From Marinibaculum sp040216765 (GTDB taxonomy: Bacteria > Pseudomonadota > Alphaproteobacteria > Ferrovibrionales > Ferrovibrionaceae), in contig JAVJON010000019.1 in assembly GCA_040216765.1 (NCBI GenBank), positions 124,001 to 188,000 of the forward strand: 64,000 nt of DNA. The letters are read 5' to 3'. The first letter of the stretch is position 1; every line of letters begins with the position of its first letter. The translations under genes and the position numbers were made by a program. This document shows positions 26,783-35,448 of this stretch, one piece after another. A model generated the notes under the pieces. The model worked only from the letters and a program-made list of their open reading frames with translations, ran no database searches and was not told the origin of the DNA.

Positions 26783-28569
26783 AGGCCGAACCCCAGCAGC
26801 TCCAGCACCACGGTGTCGCTCGACCGGTCGGTGCGATAGCCGCGCAGGCTGAACAGCGGCCCGTCGTCCAGCTGGTGGCGGTCCATGGTCACCCGCACGA
26901 CGGCCGCCAGCTCCAGCACGCCGGCGACCTCCGACAGCGGCACCGTGACGTCCAGCGGGAACAGCCCGCCGGCAAGCAGGGTGTGGCGGCGCTCCGCCTC
27001 TTCCGCGGCCGGTGCGGCGGCGGCAAAGGCGCTGTCGAAGCTGCGCGGCTCCGCCAGCAGGTGACGCGCCAGGACGGTCTCGTCCGGCTCGGCCGGATAG
27101 TCGGCCTGGCGCCACTCGGCACCAAGGTCGGCGGCCGCCTCCAGGGCGATGCCGGCCAGCTCGGTCCGGCTCTGCGGCGCATAGCGGCTGTGCCGCAGGC
27201 TGACCTGGCTCGGGGGCAGCAGATCCCGGTCGACCGGCGCGAAGTCCAGGATGGCGACCTCGGCCGCCCGCGCACGGCCGCCCGGTCGCAGCAGGCGCAG
27301 CTCCAGGTCCGGCGTGCCGGTTGGCGCGGCCAGCTGCGCGATCCGCCAGGTGCCGGCCACCGTGCGCCAGTAATCCGCGCCGGCCGACCCTGCCAGGAAG
27401 TCCGCCGCCTGCCGGATCGTCAGGTCGCCGGCGATCAGGATCCCGGCCTCGCCGTCCTGCGCCGTGTCCAGCGCCGTGACGTCGCCGGCGGACACGGTCG
27501 GCGACAGGGCGGTCCAGTCCGTCAGAAGGCGCTTCCACAGCTGCGCGATCGTGCGGTCGGCGGACGTGGCGCCCTCGCTGGCGGTGACCCGGATCGGCCC
27601 GGTCACCGCGCTGCCGGCGCGGATCCAGGTGCCGTCGGCGCCGGTATAGCTGTCATAGGTGCCGCTGGTGACCGTGGCGGCGATCAGGGCGGCCAGGCTG
27701 CCATGGGCGGTGCCCGCGGTCTGGGTCGCGCCGGCGATGGTCACCGACGAGATCGCCACCTGCGACAGGCTCACCAGGTACAGCTGCTTGCTGGCGTTCG
27801 CCAGCTGCGGCTCGACCTGCGCCACCGTGCCCAGCAGCAGCTGCTTGCGGATCCCGGCCATCTCCGCGCCGCCGTCGCTGCCGGAGCTGGCGCCGGTGGT
27901 GGTGCCGCCGAACCGCTCCGACAGGATCGGCACGTCCAGCAGGGCCATCGGGTCGCGCCAGGTCCAGCGCGCGGCCGACCTGGCCGGCGAGATCAGCTTC
28001 TCGGCCGTGCCGTCGATCAGGGTCTCGAAGGTCCCGTAGGCGGCGCCGTCGTCGCCGACCAGGACCTTCAGCGGCCGCCCGTCCCAGGCCAGGGTGCGCA
28101 GCTCGTCGAGCGGGTTGGCCTCCTCGCCGGCGTTGTAGCCGGTGTTGATCAGCTCGATCGAGCCGAAGCCGATCTCCGAGGCGCCGAAGGTCACGCCGTC
28201 ACGGTTCAGCCGCCGCTCCACGTTGACCCGCCCCGCCACCCTGGGCTCGTAGAAATTGGCGGTCCTGGCATAGCCCCGTCCGGTGGCCGCCCGGATCGTC
28301 CGGACGCCGCCGATGACCCAGGCCGCATGGGTGCCCGAGCCGTTCACCGTGTCGACATCCAGGGTCAGGGCGAGGGTCGACGGGTCGTAGGCCGTCACGG
28401 CACCGGCCATGCTGTTGCCGCTGCCGGCATCGGCGACCACGGTCATGCCGGTTGCGAATGCGATATGCCGGGCCAGGGTCCAGACCTTCGTGCCGGTGCC
28501 GATCGCCAGCGAGCTGGTCGACCGCGCCTGGGCATAGCCGGTGGCCTCGATCAGCTGCACCTGAGCCAT
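26779..28569 (-). CDS. Large tail-tip (distal tail) structural protein
   Basis: A 596-residue protein directly after the tape measure, whose stop overlaps its start. The N-terminal part has an Ig/Big-like beta pattern (MTVVADAGSGNSMAGAVTAYDPSTLALTLDVDTVNGSGTH class); the central part begins ANFYEPRVAGRVNVERRLN and continues into a long mixed region. In siphophages this slot encodes the distal tail or hub protein joining tube to fibres. No catalytic motif was seen. The function rests on position and size rather than a recognised domain. Confidence 0.6.
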   Translation of the reverse strand: MAQVQLIEATGYAQARSTSSLAIGTGTKVWTLARHIAFATGMTVVADAGSGNSMAGAVTAYDPSTLALTLDVDTVNGSGTHAAWVIGGVRTIRAATGRGYARTANFYEPRVAGRVNVERRLNRDGVTFGASEIGFGSIELINTGYNAGEEANPLDELRTLAWDGRPLKVLVGDDGAAYGTFETLIDGTAEKLISPARSAARWTWRDPMALLDVPILSERFGGTTTGASSGSDGGAEMAGIRKQLLLGTVAQVEPQLANASKQLYLVSLSQVAISSVTIAGATQTAGTAHGSLAALIAATVTSGTYDSYTGADGTWIRAGSAVTGPIRVTASEGATSADRTIAQLWKRLLTDWTALSPTVSAGDVTALDTAQDGEAGILIAGDLTIRQAADFLAGSAGADYWRTVAGTWRIAQLAAPTGTPDLELRLLRPGGRARAAEVAILDFAPVDRDLLPPSQVSLRHSRYAPQSRTELAGIALEAAADLGAEWRQADYPAEPDETVLARHLLAEPRSFDSAFAAAAPAAEEAERRHTLLAGGLFPLDVTVPLSEVAGVLELAAVVRVTMDRHQLDDGPLFSLRGYRTDRSSDTVVLELLGFGL

Positions 28570-31500
28570 CAGGTCACCCGCTCGCGGGGCCGGCTGGCGG
28601 CGCGGTTGGCCTCGCCGGCCAGGCTGTCGATGCCGGAGCGGATCCCGTGCAGCAGGGCGATCTGCTCGGCATCGACCCGCCCGCTGCCGCGCAGCAGGCG
28701 CTCGTTCTGGTCGACCAGGCGCTGCATCAGCTCCAGCATCCGATGGTCGCTGCCGCCGCGCTCCATCGCCGCGGCGGCGTCCACCCAGCGGCGGCTCGTG
28801 CCGCTGTCGATGATCTCCGCCGGCCGGGGCAGGTTGACCAGCTCCGGCCCGCTCTCGCCGACCCAGGCCAGCCCGGCGCCGGCGGCGCCGCCGAGGCGGA
28901 ACCCGGGCACGCCATAGTCCCGCAGGAAACCCTTGATATCCCCGGCGGCCGGCCCCTGCGGATTGACCTGGCTCAAGGCCCACATCAGCCCGCCCGGCCC
29001 CATCTCCGAGAGGATCTCCCGCTGCTGCCCCCGGATGTCGCCGCTGGCGGAGCCGTTGGTCACGGCCTGGGACAGCGCGGTGAACGCCGTCCGGGCCTGC
29101 GCGTCGGCGGCCGGGTCGAAGGCCAGTCCGCGCCCGGCCATTGACTGGCGGATGTACTGCTGCGCCTGGCCGCCCGGGGCCGCCTGTTGCAGGGCGACGG
29201 CCAGCTGCGTGCTGTCCATCCGGTCGATGATCGCGTGCTGCTGTCCGATCACGTCGCCGGTCGCGGTGCCGGCATTCACCGCCATCCCCAGCGCTGCCCA
29301 GTCGGTCAGCGCATTGCTGGCCGCGTCGCCGCCGCCGGCGATCCGCTGCAGCTCGGTCAGCTGTGCCTGCGCGACCGCCAGGTGCTGCTCGGCGATCGAC
29401 GACTGGTCGCCGGCGATCGCCGCGGCCTCGGCAAGGTCGGCCTGCAGCTGGTCCTGCAAGCCATAGAACTCGCTGCTGGGGCCGAACCAGCTCAACCCGG
29501 CCTCCTGCATCGCCCGCGCCAGCTCGGGCAGCCGCCCGGCTGCATCCTGGTCGCCGGACAGGGCCTGCTGCAGGGCCTGCTGGTACTGCCGCTCGGTCTC
29601 CTGCAGCTGCAGCTGCGGCGACAGCGCCGCGCTCGGCGCCAGGCGCAGGCCGGCCCGCGCCGCGTCCAGCTGGTCGGCGATCTGTGCCCAGGCGCTGGCC
29701 GCCTGGCTCGCGGCGCGGGTCTCGTCCTCGATCGCTTGCATCCGCTGCCGGCTCGCCTCGGCCTCCGCCGCGGCGGCCAGCTGTGCCGTGGTGGACAGGC
29801 CGGCCAGGGCCCTTGTCGCCGCTTCGGCCACCTCGGCGGATTTCGGATAGGCGATCATCACCTGCTGCAGTGCCTCGGCATCGAGCCGCGCCATCGCGCC
29901 CGCCAGATCGTTTGCGCGCAGGCCCGACAAGTCGAAGCTGAGGCCCAGGGCCTCCGCCTGCGCGGCCAGGGTATCGTACCGCTCCAGCACGCCGCCGACC
30001 GCGGTGGCCGCCGGCCGCAGCATCGCCTCGATCTGCGCCGTCAGGTCGGCAGCCGCCGAAGCCTGCTCGCCGGCGGCGGCCGTATCCCGGGCGGCCAGCT
30101 CGGCCGAGGCGGTGGCGGCGACCACGCCACCGAATGCCGAGCTGACCTCCTTGACGATCTCGACCGACTGCTCGGCCAGCACCTCGGCCAGCCGCGCATC
30201 GCGCAGCGCCATCAGCGATCCCGTGTCGCGGCCGACCGCCGCATATTCCCGCGCCAGCGCCTCGGTATCTGTGATGATCGCGCTGATCTCGTTGAATGCG
30301 CCGCGCCCGGTCAGGCGGTTCAACTCGGCCTGGATGCCGCGGTCCAGCTCCTCGCCGAGCCGGCCGACCGCACGGCCGACGCTCTCCGTCGCCGCCTCCA
30401 TCGTGATGCCGACGTCTTCCAGCAGCGGTCCCGCGGCGGCCAAGCGGTCGTTCAGCGCCGTTACCGCCGCCTCGTACTGGCCGACCGGCTGCGCGGCTTC
30501 GCGGAGGCCGAACAGCACCTCCACATGCTCCCGGGTCACATTGACCGCAGTCGCGCTGTCCAGGCCCAGCCGCTCGGTCTCCGACCTGAAGCTCTCGATC
30601 TGGGCGCGCAGCGCATCCATCTCCGCGGCCGCCGCGCGGGTCGCGGCGGAGGCCGGCACCGTGCTGGCCGCCCATTGGTCGATCGCGTCCTGGAAGCCCG
30701 CGGCGAAAGTCAGGTCCGCGGTGAAGCTGGCCGGGTCGACGCTCCCACCGGATCGGTCCAGCACCCGCTGGACGTCCGGGTTGCCGGACTGGAACAGCCC
30801 GCCGGCCAGCACCTGCTGCACCAGCTGCTCGGCCGAGGTCGCGCTGTACGGCGACGCGGCGCCCTGGCCCAGGCCCAGCCGCCAGGTGTTCTGCCCGGGA
30901 TCTGCGATCGACAGCTGCAGCGCGTCCATGATGCCGTTCAGCGCGGTCGCCGCATTCTGCAACTGTTGGCTGACACCGGACAGATCGCCGCCATTGTCCG
31001 AGCCGACGCCACCGATCGTCCAGCGGTCGCCGCTGATGCCGAGATGCCCGGCCGCATTCGGCCCGACGCTGGGGCGGCCGCCGATCTGCGACGACAGGAC
31101 CTGAGCAAGGGCGGCGCCGATCACCGCGCCGGCCGGGCCGCCCGCGGCCCCCAGGGTGCCGCCGATCGAGGCGCCGATCGCCGTGCCGGCGGCCCCGCCG
31201 GCGATGGAGCCGGCCGTGGTCAATCCCATGCCCACATACGGGTTCCGGCTCTGGAAGCCGAGCAGCTGCATGGCCGTGCTGCCAAGCACCCCGAACCCGG
31301 CCGAGTTGACGCCGCCGGCAAGGGCGTTGCCGAACCCTGTGGGCGCATAGGTGACCCCCGGCATGAACGGGCTGGCGGTGCTGACCTTTGCCAGGCCCAG
31401 ATCCATTGCCAGGCCGGGCGCCCGCCCGATCCCCCAGCTCAGCGCCCGGCTGCCGAAGTCGCTGGAGAAACCATTGATCAGCCCGCCGGCGATGCCTGCC

Positions 31501-34178
31501 GCCCCCGAAATCAGGCCGCTGTTACCCGGCAGCTGGCTGCCGGCCAGGCCTGCGAGCGCGATACTGCCGCCGGGGATGCCCGGGATGTTCACGCCGCCCA
31601 GCTCGGGGAAGGACAGGTTGTCCAGGTCCAGGCTGCGGGCGAAGGTCGCGGCCAGGTCCCAGGCGGTCCGTGCGCCCTGCCGTGCCCAGGACTCCATCAG
31701 GCGGCTGAAGCCGTCGTCCCAGTCGAAGATGACCGTCTCCAGCACGTCGCCGAACGCGTCCTGGATCTCGTCGCCGGTATGCCGCGCCGCCTCGGCCTGG
31801 TCGTTCAGGGCGTCGGTGACCCGGTCCGCCTCTTCCCGGGCGCGGGACTGCGCGTCGGTGGCGTCGACCCACTCGTCGGCCAGGCGGCGGGCCTCCTCGG
31901 CCGTGATCCCGGTGCTGCGCGACAGGATGTCGAACTGGCGGGACAGGACCCGCACTTCGCGATCGCCGGTGCGCCAGGCCCCGGCCAGATCGTCCCACTC
32001 CGGCACCGCCTGCCGCAGCGCGGCGGTCAACTGGCGGGTCTGGGCAATCTCCAGCTCGATGCCGGCGATCGTCGACAGCCTGGCCTGCTCGGCCTGGCGC
32101 CGGCGCCGGGTCTCCTGCTCGGCGGCCTGGCGGGCTTCGTTCATCGCCGACGCGCGGGCGGACAGGGCATCGCCAGTGCGCTGTATTGCGTCCGCTTCGT
32201 CGACCAACATGCCGGCCAGCGCTTCCGCCGCATCACGGCTGAGGCCGGCATTTTCCGCCATGAGCTTCAGCGCCTCGGCCGCGACACGGCCCGCGCGGTC
32301 ATTCACGACGAAGGCGCCGGTGAGCGCATCCAGCTCAATCGTGCCGCTGGCTGCGGCCTCGCGCAGTGCCCGCAGCTCTGCCAGTCGCTGCGACATGCCA
32401 TCGGCAAGGCCCGAGCCGCCGGAACCGCTCGCGGCCTCCTGTACGGCGACGATACCGGCATAGGCTCGGGTCCAGGCGTCGCCGGCAACCGCGGCGGCTT
32501 GGGCGATGGCTTGCCCTGCCGAGGTGCCGCCCGCCGCGATCTCGGCCAGCACCGTATTGAGCCTGGTGATCTCCGCCTGCAGCGACAGGACTTCCTGTTC
32601 GGCACCGATGAAGGCTTCGACGGCGGCCTGCCCGCCGGCAATCACGTCGGCGAGTTCCAGCCCCAGCGCGTCGTCGCCCGCGGCGAAGGCAGCATTCACC
32701 TCCCGTTGCAGGAAGGACATCACCTGGGTGGCATCGCCGCCGCGGTCGATCAGCTCCTGCATCTGCGCCGCGACGCCGGCGAAACGGGTAGAAGTGCCGA
32801 AGCTGCCCTGCTGCAGCTCGATCCAGTCCGCCGCCTGGGCGAGGATCTCGCGGTTGGCCGCAGCCATGTCTGCCTGCGCCGCCCGCAGTTCGTCTGCGAC
32901 CTCCGCGAGCCGTCCAGCGGCAACCGATTGCGTCAGCGCGTCCTGCGCATCCTTGGCGGCTCCCAGGCTGCCTGTCAGCCTGTCCAGATGCTCGCGGTAG
33001 CGGTCCGCCGTCTCGCCAGCGTTGAACCCGGCCTCGCTGAACGCCACCAGCGCGGCGATCGCGCCGGCGGCCACCGCCGCGAGCAGCCCCAGCGGGTTGG
33101 CACGGACGGCGACGTTCAGCGCCAGCATCGCATCCCGCGCCCGGCCGAGAGCGACCGCCAGGGCCGCCATCGCCGCCGGCCCCTGCATGGCGGCGATCGC
33201 CACACCGGCGGCGAGCGCGCTGTTCGCCAGCAGCTCGAAATTCTCCGCCGTCCAGATGATCGCGTCGGCCAGTGCCGCGCTGGCGCCGGCGCCCTGGTCG
33301 GCCTCGCCGATATAGCGGCCCATGGCATTGTTCAGCACGCGGAAGGCATCGCCCACAGTGGCGGCCAGCGTACCGAACTCCGCCTGGATCGCGGCGGCCT
33401 GCCCGGACAGGGAGGACAGCACCGTCTCCGCCGTCAGCTGCCCCTGCGCCGCCATGTCCCGCAGCTCGCCGCGCGTGACGCCCAGTGCATCGGTCATCGC
33501 CTGTGCCAGGCGCGGGGCGGCTTCCATGACGCTGTTGAACTCGTCGCCGCGGAACACGCCAGAGGCGAGCGCCTGGCTCAGCTGGATGACGGCGTTCGTC
33601 GCCTCTTCGGCGGTCGCACCCGACACCCGGAAGCTCTGCTGGATCGCCGTTGTCGACAGCAGCAGCTGCTTGTGGCTCAGGTTCAGGTCGGTGGTGGCCT
33701 GCGCCAGCCGCGAATAGAGCGTCGCGGTGCTGGCGAAATCCGACCTGGTCGCCTGCGCCAGGCCGAACAGCTGCCCTTGCGTCGCCGCCAGCGCGGCGGT
33801 GCTGTCGGTGACCAGGCGCAGCCGGTTCTGCACCAGGGTCCAGCTGTCGGCGTACTGGATGATCTCCCGCGCGCCGAGCGCGACGCCGAGGGCCGCGGCG
33901 GCCCTGACGGCGAGGTCGGCCGTGCTGCGGAACCGCTGGACGCTGTCGGTGGCCCGGTCCTGTGCCTGGCCGTAGTCACGGGCGCCCCGGGCGCCGCGCT
34001 CCTGCGCGGTCGCGGTCTCGCGGGTGGCTGCGCCCAGGCCGTCGATATCGTTGGCGGCCTGCCGCCCGGTGCGGCGCAGCCCGTCAAGCGCGGCCTCGGT
34101 GTCGGCGAGGCTGGCCTTCAGCTCGCCGGCATCAGCCTCGAACACCACCGCCAGGCGCATGTCGCTACGTGATGCCAT
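28569..34178 (-). CDS. Tail tape measure protein
   Basis: At 1869 residues this is the largest phage gene. The N-terminus (residues about 8-150) is coiled coil (ADAGELKASLADTEAALDGLRRTGRQA), followed by the tape-measure core: FGLAQATRSDFASTATLYSRLAQAT, RGDEFNSVMEAAPRLAQAMTDALGVTRGELRDMAAQGQLTAE. Ala/Gly-rich hydrophobic segments near 320-390 and 900-1000 may insert in the host membrane. Family proteins set tail length; at roughly 0.15 nm per residue this implies a tail near 0.28 micrometre, with proteolytic trimming possible. The open frame on the opposite strand is a coding shadow. Confidence 0.95.
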   Translation of the reverse strand: MASRSDMRLAVVFEADAGELKASLADTEAALDGLRRTGRQAANDIDGLGAATRETATAQERGARGARDYGQAQDRATDSVQRFRSTADLAVRAAAALGVALGAREIIQYADSWTLVQNRLRLVTDSTAALAATQGQLFGLAQATRSDFASTATLYSRLAQATTDLNLSHKQLLLSTTAIQQSFRVSGATAEEATNAVIQLSQALASGVFRGDEFNSVMEAAPRLAQAMTDALGVTRGELRDMAAQGQLTAETVLSSLSGQAAAIQAEFGTLAATVGDAFRVLNNAMGRYIGEADQGAGASAALADAIIWTAENFELLANSALAAGVAIAAMQGPAAMAALAVALGRARDAMLALNVAVRANPLGLLAAVAAGAIAALVAFSEAGFNAGETADRYREHLDRLTGSLGAAKDAQDALTQSVAAGRLAEVADELRAAQADMAAANREILAQAADWIELQQGSFGTSTRFAGVAAQMQELIDRGGDATQVMSFLQREVNAAFAAGDDALGLELADVIAGGQAAVEAFIGAEQEVLSLQAEITRLNTVLAEIAAGGTSAGQAIAQAAAVAGDAWTRAYAGIVAVQEAASGSGGSGLADGMSQRLAELRALREAAASGTIELDALTGAFVVNDRAGRVAAEALKLMAENAGLSRDAAEALAGMLVDEADAIQRTGDALSARASAMNEARQAAEQETRRRRQAEQARLSTIAGIELEIAQTRQLTAALRQAVPEWDDLAGAWRTGDREVRVLSRQFDILSRSTGITAEEARRLADEWVDATDAQSRAREEADRVTDALNDQAEAARHTGDEIQDAFGDVLETVIFDWDDGFSRLMESWARQGARTAWDLAATFARSLDLDNLSFPELGGVNIPGIPGGSIALAGLAGSQLPGNSGLISGAAGIAGGLINGFSSDFGSRALSWGIGRAPGLAMDLGLAKVSTASPFMPGVTYAPTGFGNALAGGVNSAGFGVLGSTAMQLLGFQSRNPYVGMGLTTAGSIAGGAAGTAIGASIGGTLGAAGGPAGAVIGAALAQVLSSQIGGRPSVGPNAAGHLGISGDRWTIGGVGSDNGGDLSGVSQQLQNAATALNGIMDALQLSIADPGQNTWRLGLGQGAASPYSATSAEQLVQQVLAGGLFQSGNPDVQRVLDRSGGSVDPASFTADLTFAAGFQDAIDQWAASTVPASAATRAAAAEMDALRAQIESFRSETERLGLDSATAVNVTREHVEVLFGLREAAQPVGQYEAAVTALNDRLAAAGPLLEDVGITMEAATESVGRAVGRLGEELDRGIQAELNRLTGRGAFNEISAIITDTEALAREYAAVGRDTGSLMALRDARLAEVLAEQSVEIVKEVSSAFGGVVAATASAELAARDTAAAGEQASAAADLTAQIEAMLRPAATAVGGVLERYDTLAAQAEALGLSFDLSGLRANDLAGAMARLDAEALQQVMIAYPKSAEVAEAATRALAGLSTTAQLAAAAEAEASRQRMQAIEDETRAASQAASAWAQIADQLDAARAGLRLAPSAALSPQLQLQETERQYQQALQQALSGDQDAAGRLPELARAMQEAGLSWFGPSSEFYGLQDQLQADLAEAAAIAGDQSSIAEQHLAVAQAQLTELQRIAGGGDAASNALTDWAALGMAVNAGTATGDVIGQQHAIIDRMDSTQLAVALQQAAPGGQAQQYIRQSMAGRGLAFDPAADAQARTAFTALSQAVTNGSASGDIRGQQREILSEMGPGGLMWALSQVNPQGPAAGDIKGFLRDYGVPGFRLGGAAGAGLAWVGESGPELVNLPRPAEIIDSGTSRRWVDAAAAMERGGSDHRMLELMQRLVDQNERLLRGSGRVDAEQIALLHGIRSGIDSLAGEANRAASRPRERVT

Positions 34179-34523
34179 TCAGTTCGACCGTTTCTCCGCC
34201 CAGGCGCGCAGGGCGGCGCCTTCCATCGCCTGCAGGTCGCCGAACCGTTCGGCGTCGACCTCGATGCCCAGCAGCGCCGCGGTGGGCGCGATCGCGGGAT
34301 AGTCCAGGCCGGTCGCCGCGGCCGTCAGGCCGGCGCGGCGCCACTGCGTCGACAGGCCAAGGAACAGCTGCAGCACCGGCCACCCCTCCGCCCAGACCCG
34401 GAAGCCCGCATCTTCCCCCGGACCATGCCGGTCAGCCGGCTCGCTGTCCGCCGCCGGGTCGTCGGCCTCGGCCAGCCTGGCCGCCAGCTCCGGCGGCAGG
34501 TGCCTGTCCAGGTCGGCCGCCAC
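34179..34523 (-). CDS. DUF1799-type tail assembly chaperone, downstream (T) part
   Basis: A 114-codon segment with the DUF1799 pattern: WAEGWPVLQLFLGLSTQWR, GLDYPAIAPTAALLGI, LQAMEGAALRAWAEK. A GTG at 34523 is a weak start. The frame is open further upstream to the end of the preceding gene and is in minus-1 register with it, so it is probably translated mainly as a frameshift fusion (lambda G/GT style) rather than alone. It is immediately followed by the tape measure gene, whose product such chaperones bind. Confidence 0.8.
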   Translation of the reverse strand: MAADLDRHLPPELAARLAEADDPAADSEPADRHGPGEDAGFRVWAEGWPVLQLFLGLSTQWRRAGLTAAATGLDYPAIAPTAALLGIEVDAERFGDLQAMEGAALRAWAEKRSN

Positions 34524-34579
34524 TTCCTGTTGGGTCGAGCGGCGCGGGCCGCCATGCGCCCACCAGGCCGCGGCGGTCG

Positions 34580-34924
34580 TCAGTTTTTTCGGCGGCCCCG
34601 CCCGCCCAGCTCCGCCGGGTACTGGTCCAGGAAGGCGGCCCGCACGTAGGGCAGCTGCATCAGGGCGTGCAGGCGCTCGGGGCTGAACTCGACCGGCTGC
34701 TTGTCGGGGCCGACAACGTCCTTCCAGTCCACCCAGGCCTCGTCGATCAGGTCGGCCATCGCCGCCTTGGCGTCCTCGCCGCCCTTGCCGATCGCCGTGA
34801 GGAGCTCCTCAACCCGATCGACGGGCAGGACATTGAAGGTGCCCCGGATCCGCTGTTTCCTGCCGCCGGGCAGCTGGATGTCGAGCGGGGCTTCGAACTG
34901 AGGGTTTTCGTCGAGAACGAACAT
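34580..34924 (-). CDS. Tail assembly chaperone, upstream (G) part
   Basis: A 114-residue protein beginning MFVLDENPQFEAPLDIQLPGG, with VDRVEELLTAIGKGGEDAKAAMADLIDEAWVDWKDVVG and ending GRGRRKN. Its size and place between tail tube and tape measure match lambda gpG-type chaperones. The last sense codons form a canonical minus-1 slippery heptamer directly before TGA. A minority of ribosomes should slip into the DUF1799 frame and make a fusion of about 250 residues. Confidence 0.85.
   Translation of the reverse strand: MFVLDENPQFEAPLDIQLPGGRKQRIRGTFNVLPVDRVEELLTAIGKGGEDAKAAMADLIDEAWVDWKDVVGPDKQPVEFSPERLHALMQLPYVRAAFLDQYPAELGGRGRRKN
34583..34589 (-). promoter_or_regulatory. Programmed minus-1 ribosomal frameshift site
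   Basis: On the minus strand the heptamer A_AAA_AAC lies in the required X_XXY_YYZ phase (codons CGA AAA AAC) and is followed at once by TGA. A GC-rich segment just downstream can form a stem (CCGCC with GGCGG). The minus-1 frame continues without a stop into DUF1799. Confidence 0.85.
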
Positions 34925-34951
34925 TGCAGCCTCTTGGTTGGTGGGGTCGGG

Positions 34952-35317
34952 TCAGCCGCGCGGCGGCCAGGACCAGGTGCCGGGGCCTTCGCCGCAGCCG
35001 ACGCTGGTGGCCCAGTGCACGTCGTTGCCGTCCAGGAAGACCTGCCCGTTCACCAGGGCGTCGGGCGTGTCGCCCCAGACGGCCACGATCAGCATCGGGC
35101 ACGCGTCGCCGGCCTGGGCCTCGTTGCCGTCATGGCATTGCAGTTCGGTGCCACTGTCGGCCCGCGACCGGTAGATCTCCCCGGCCGCGCGGCGCCGGGC
35201 GTTGACCCGCGCCGCGTCGTGCTCGCGCAGCCGGTAGTGGACGATCCGGCCGATCGTCGGCACCAGCTGCGCCGGATAGGGTACGCCGGCCAGCAGTTCA
35301 TCGAGCGCTTCGCCCAT
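34952..35317 (-). CDS. Conserved phage protein of the tail region, unknown function
   Basis: A 121-residue protein: MGEALDELLAGVPYPAQLVPTIGRIVHYRLREHDAARVNARRR, a short PMLIVAVWGD strand, VNGQVFLDGNDVHWATSV and a terminal GTWSWPPRG. The IGRIVHY...WG...W.W pattern recurs in many phages, where its function is unknown. The start has a gagg ribosome-binding site. It sits between the tail tube gene and the chaperones, 28 bases before the latter. Confidence 0.65.
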   Translation of the reverse strand: MGEALDELLAGVPYPAQLVPTIGRIVHYRLREHDAARVNARRRAAGEIYRSRADSGTELQCHDGNEAQAGDACPMLIVAVWGDTPDALVNGQVFLDGNDVHWATSVGCGEGPGTWSWPPRG

Positions 35318-35337
35318 TGCGGTTTCCTCGTGGCTTG

Positions 35338-35448
35338 GCCCGGGCTTGAACCGGGCTTCGAAGGGCCCTTCAAGGCCCCGTTGAACGGTCCTCGGCGGCC
35401 TTGCCCTCGGCCTTGAGCCGAGGAGCCTGGCCCGGACCCGATCCGGGC
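35338..35448 (-). terminator. Cluster of stem-loops after the tail tube gene (possible attenuator)
   Basis: Four GC-rich inverted repeats lie in about 110 bases: 35338-35356, 35356-35374, 35405-35423 (CCTCGGC with a 5-base loop) and 35430-35448. None has a T-run. They could partly terminate or process the transcript so the abundant tail tube mRNA exceeds the chaperone and tape measure message. Confidence 0.4.

Noticed and set aside
29187..34172. A 1661-codon open frame on the plus strand across the tape measure region
   Set aside because: It is a shadow frame in GC-rich DNA; its peptide is Arg/Gln/His/Gly-rich without domains, whereas the minus-strand frame is a recognisable tape measure protein.
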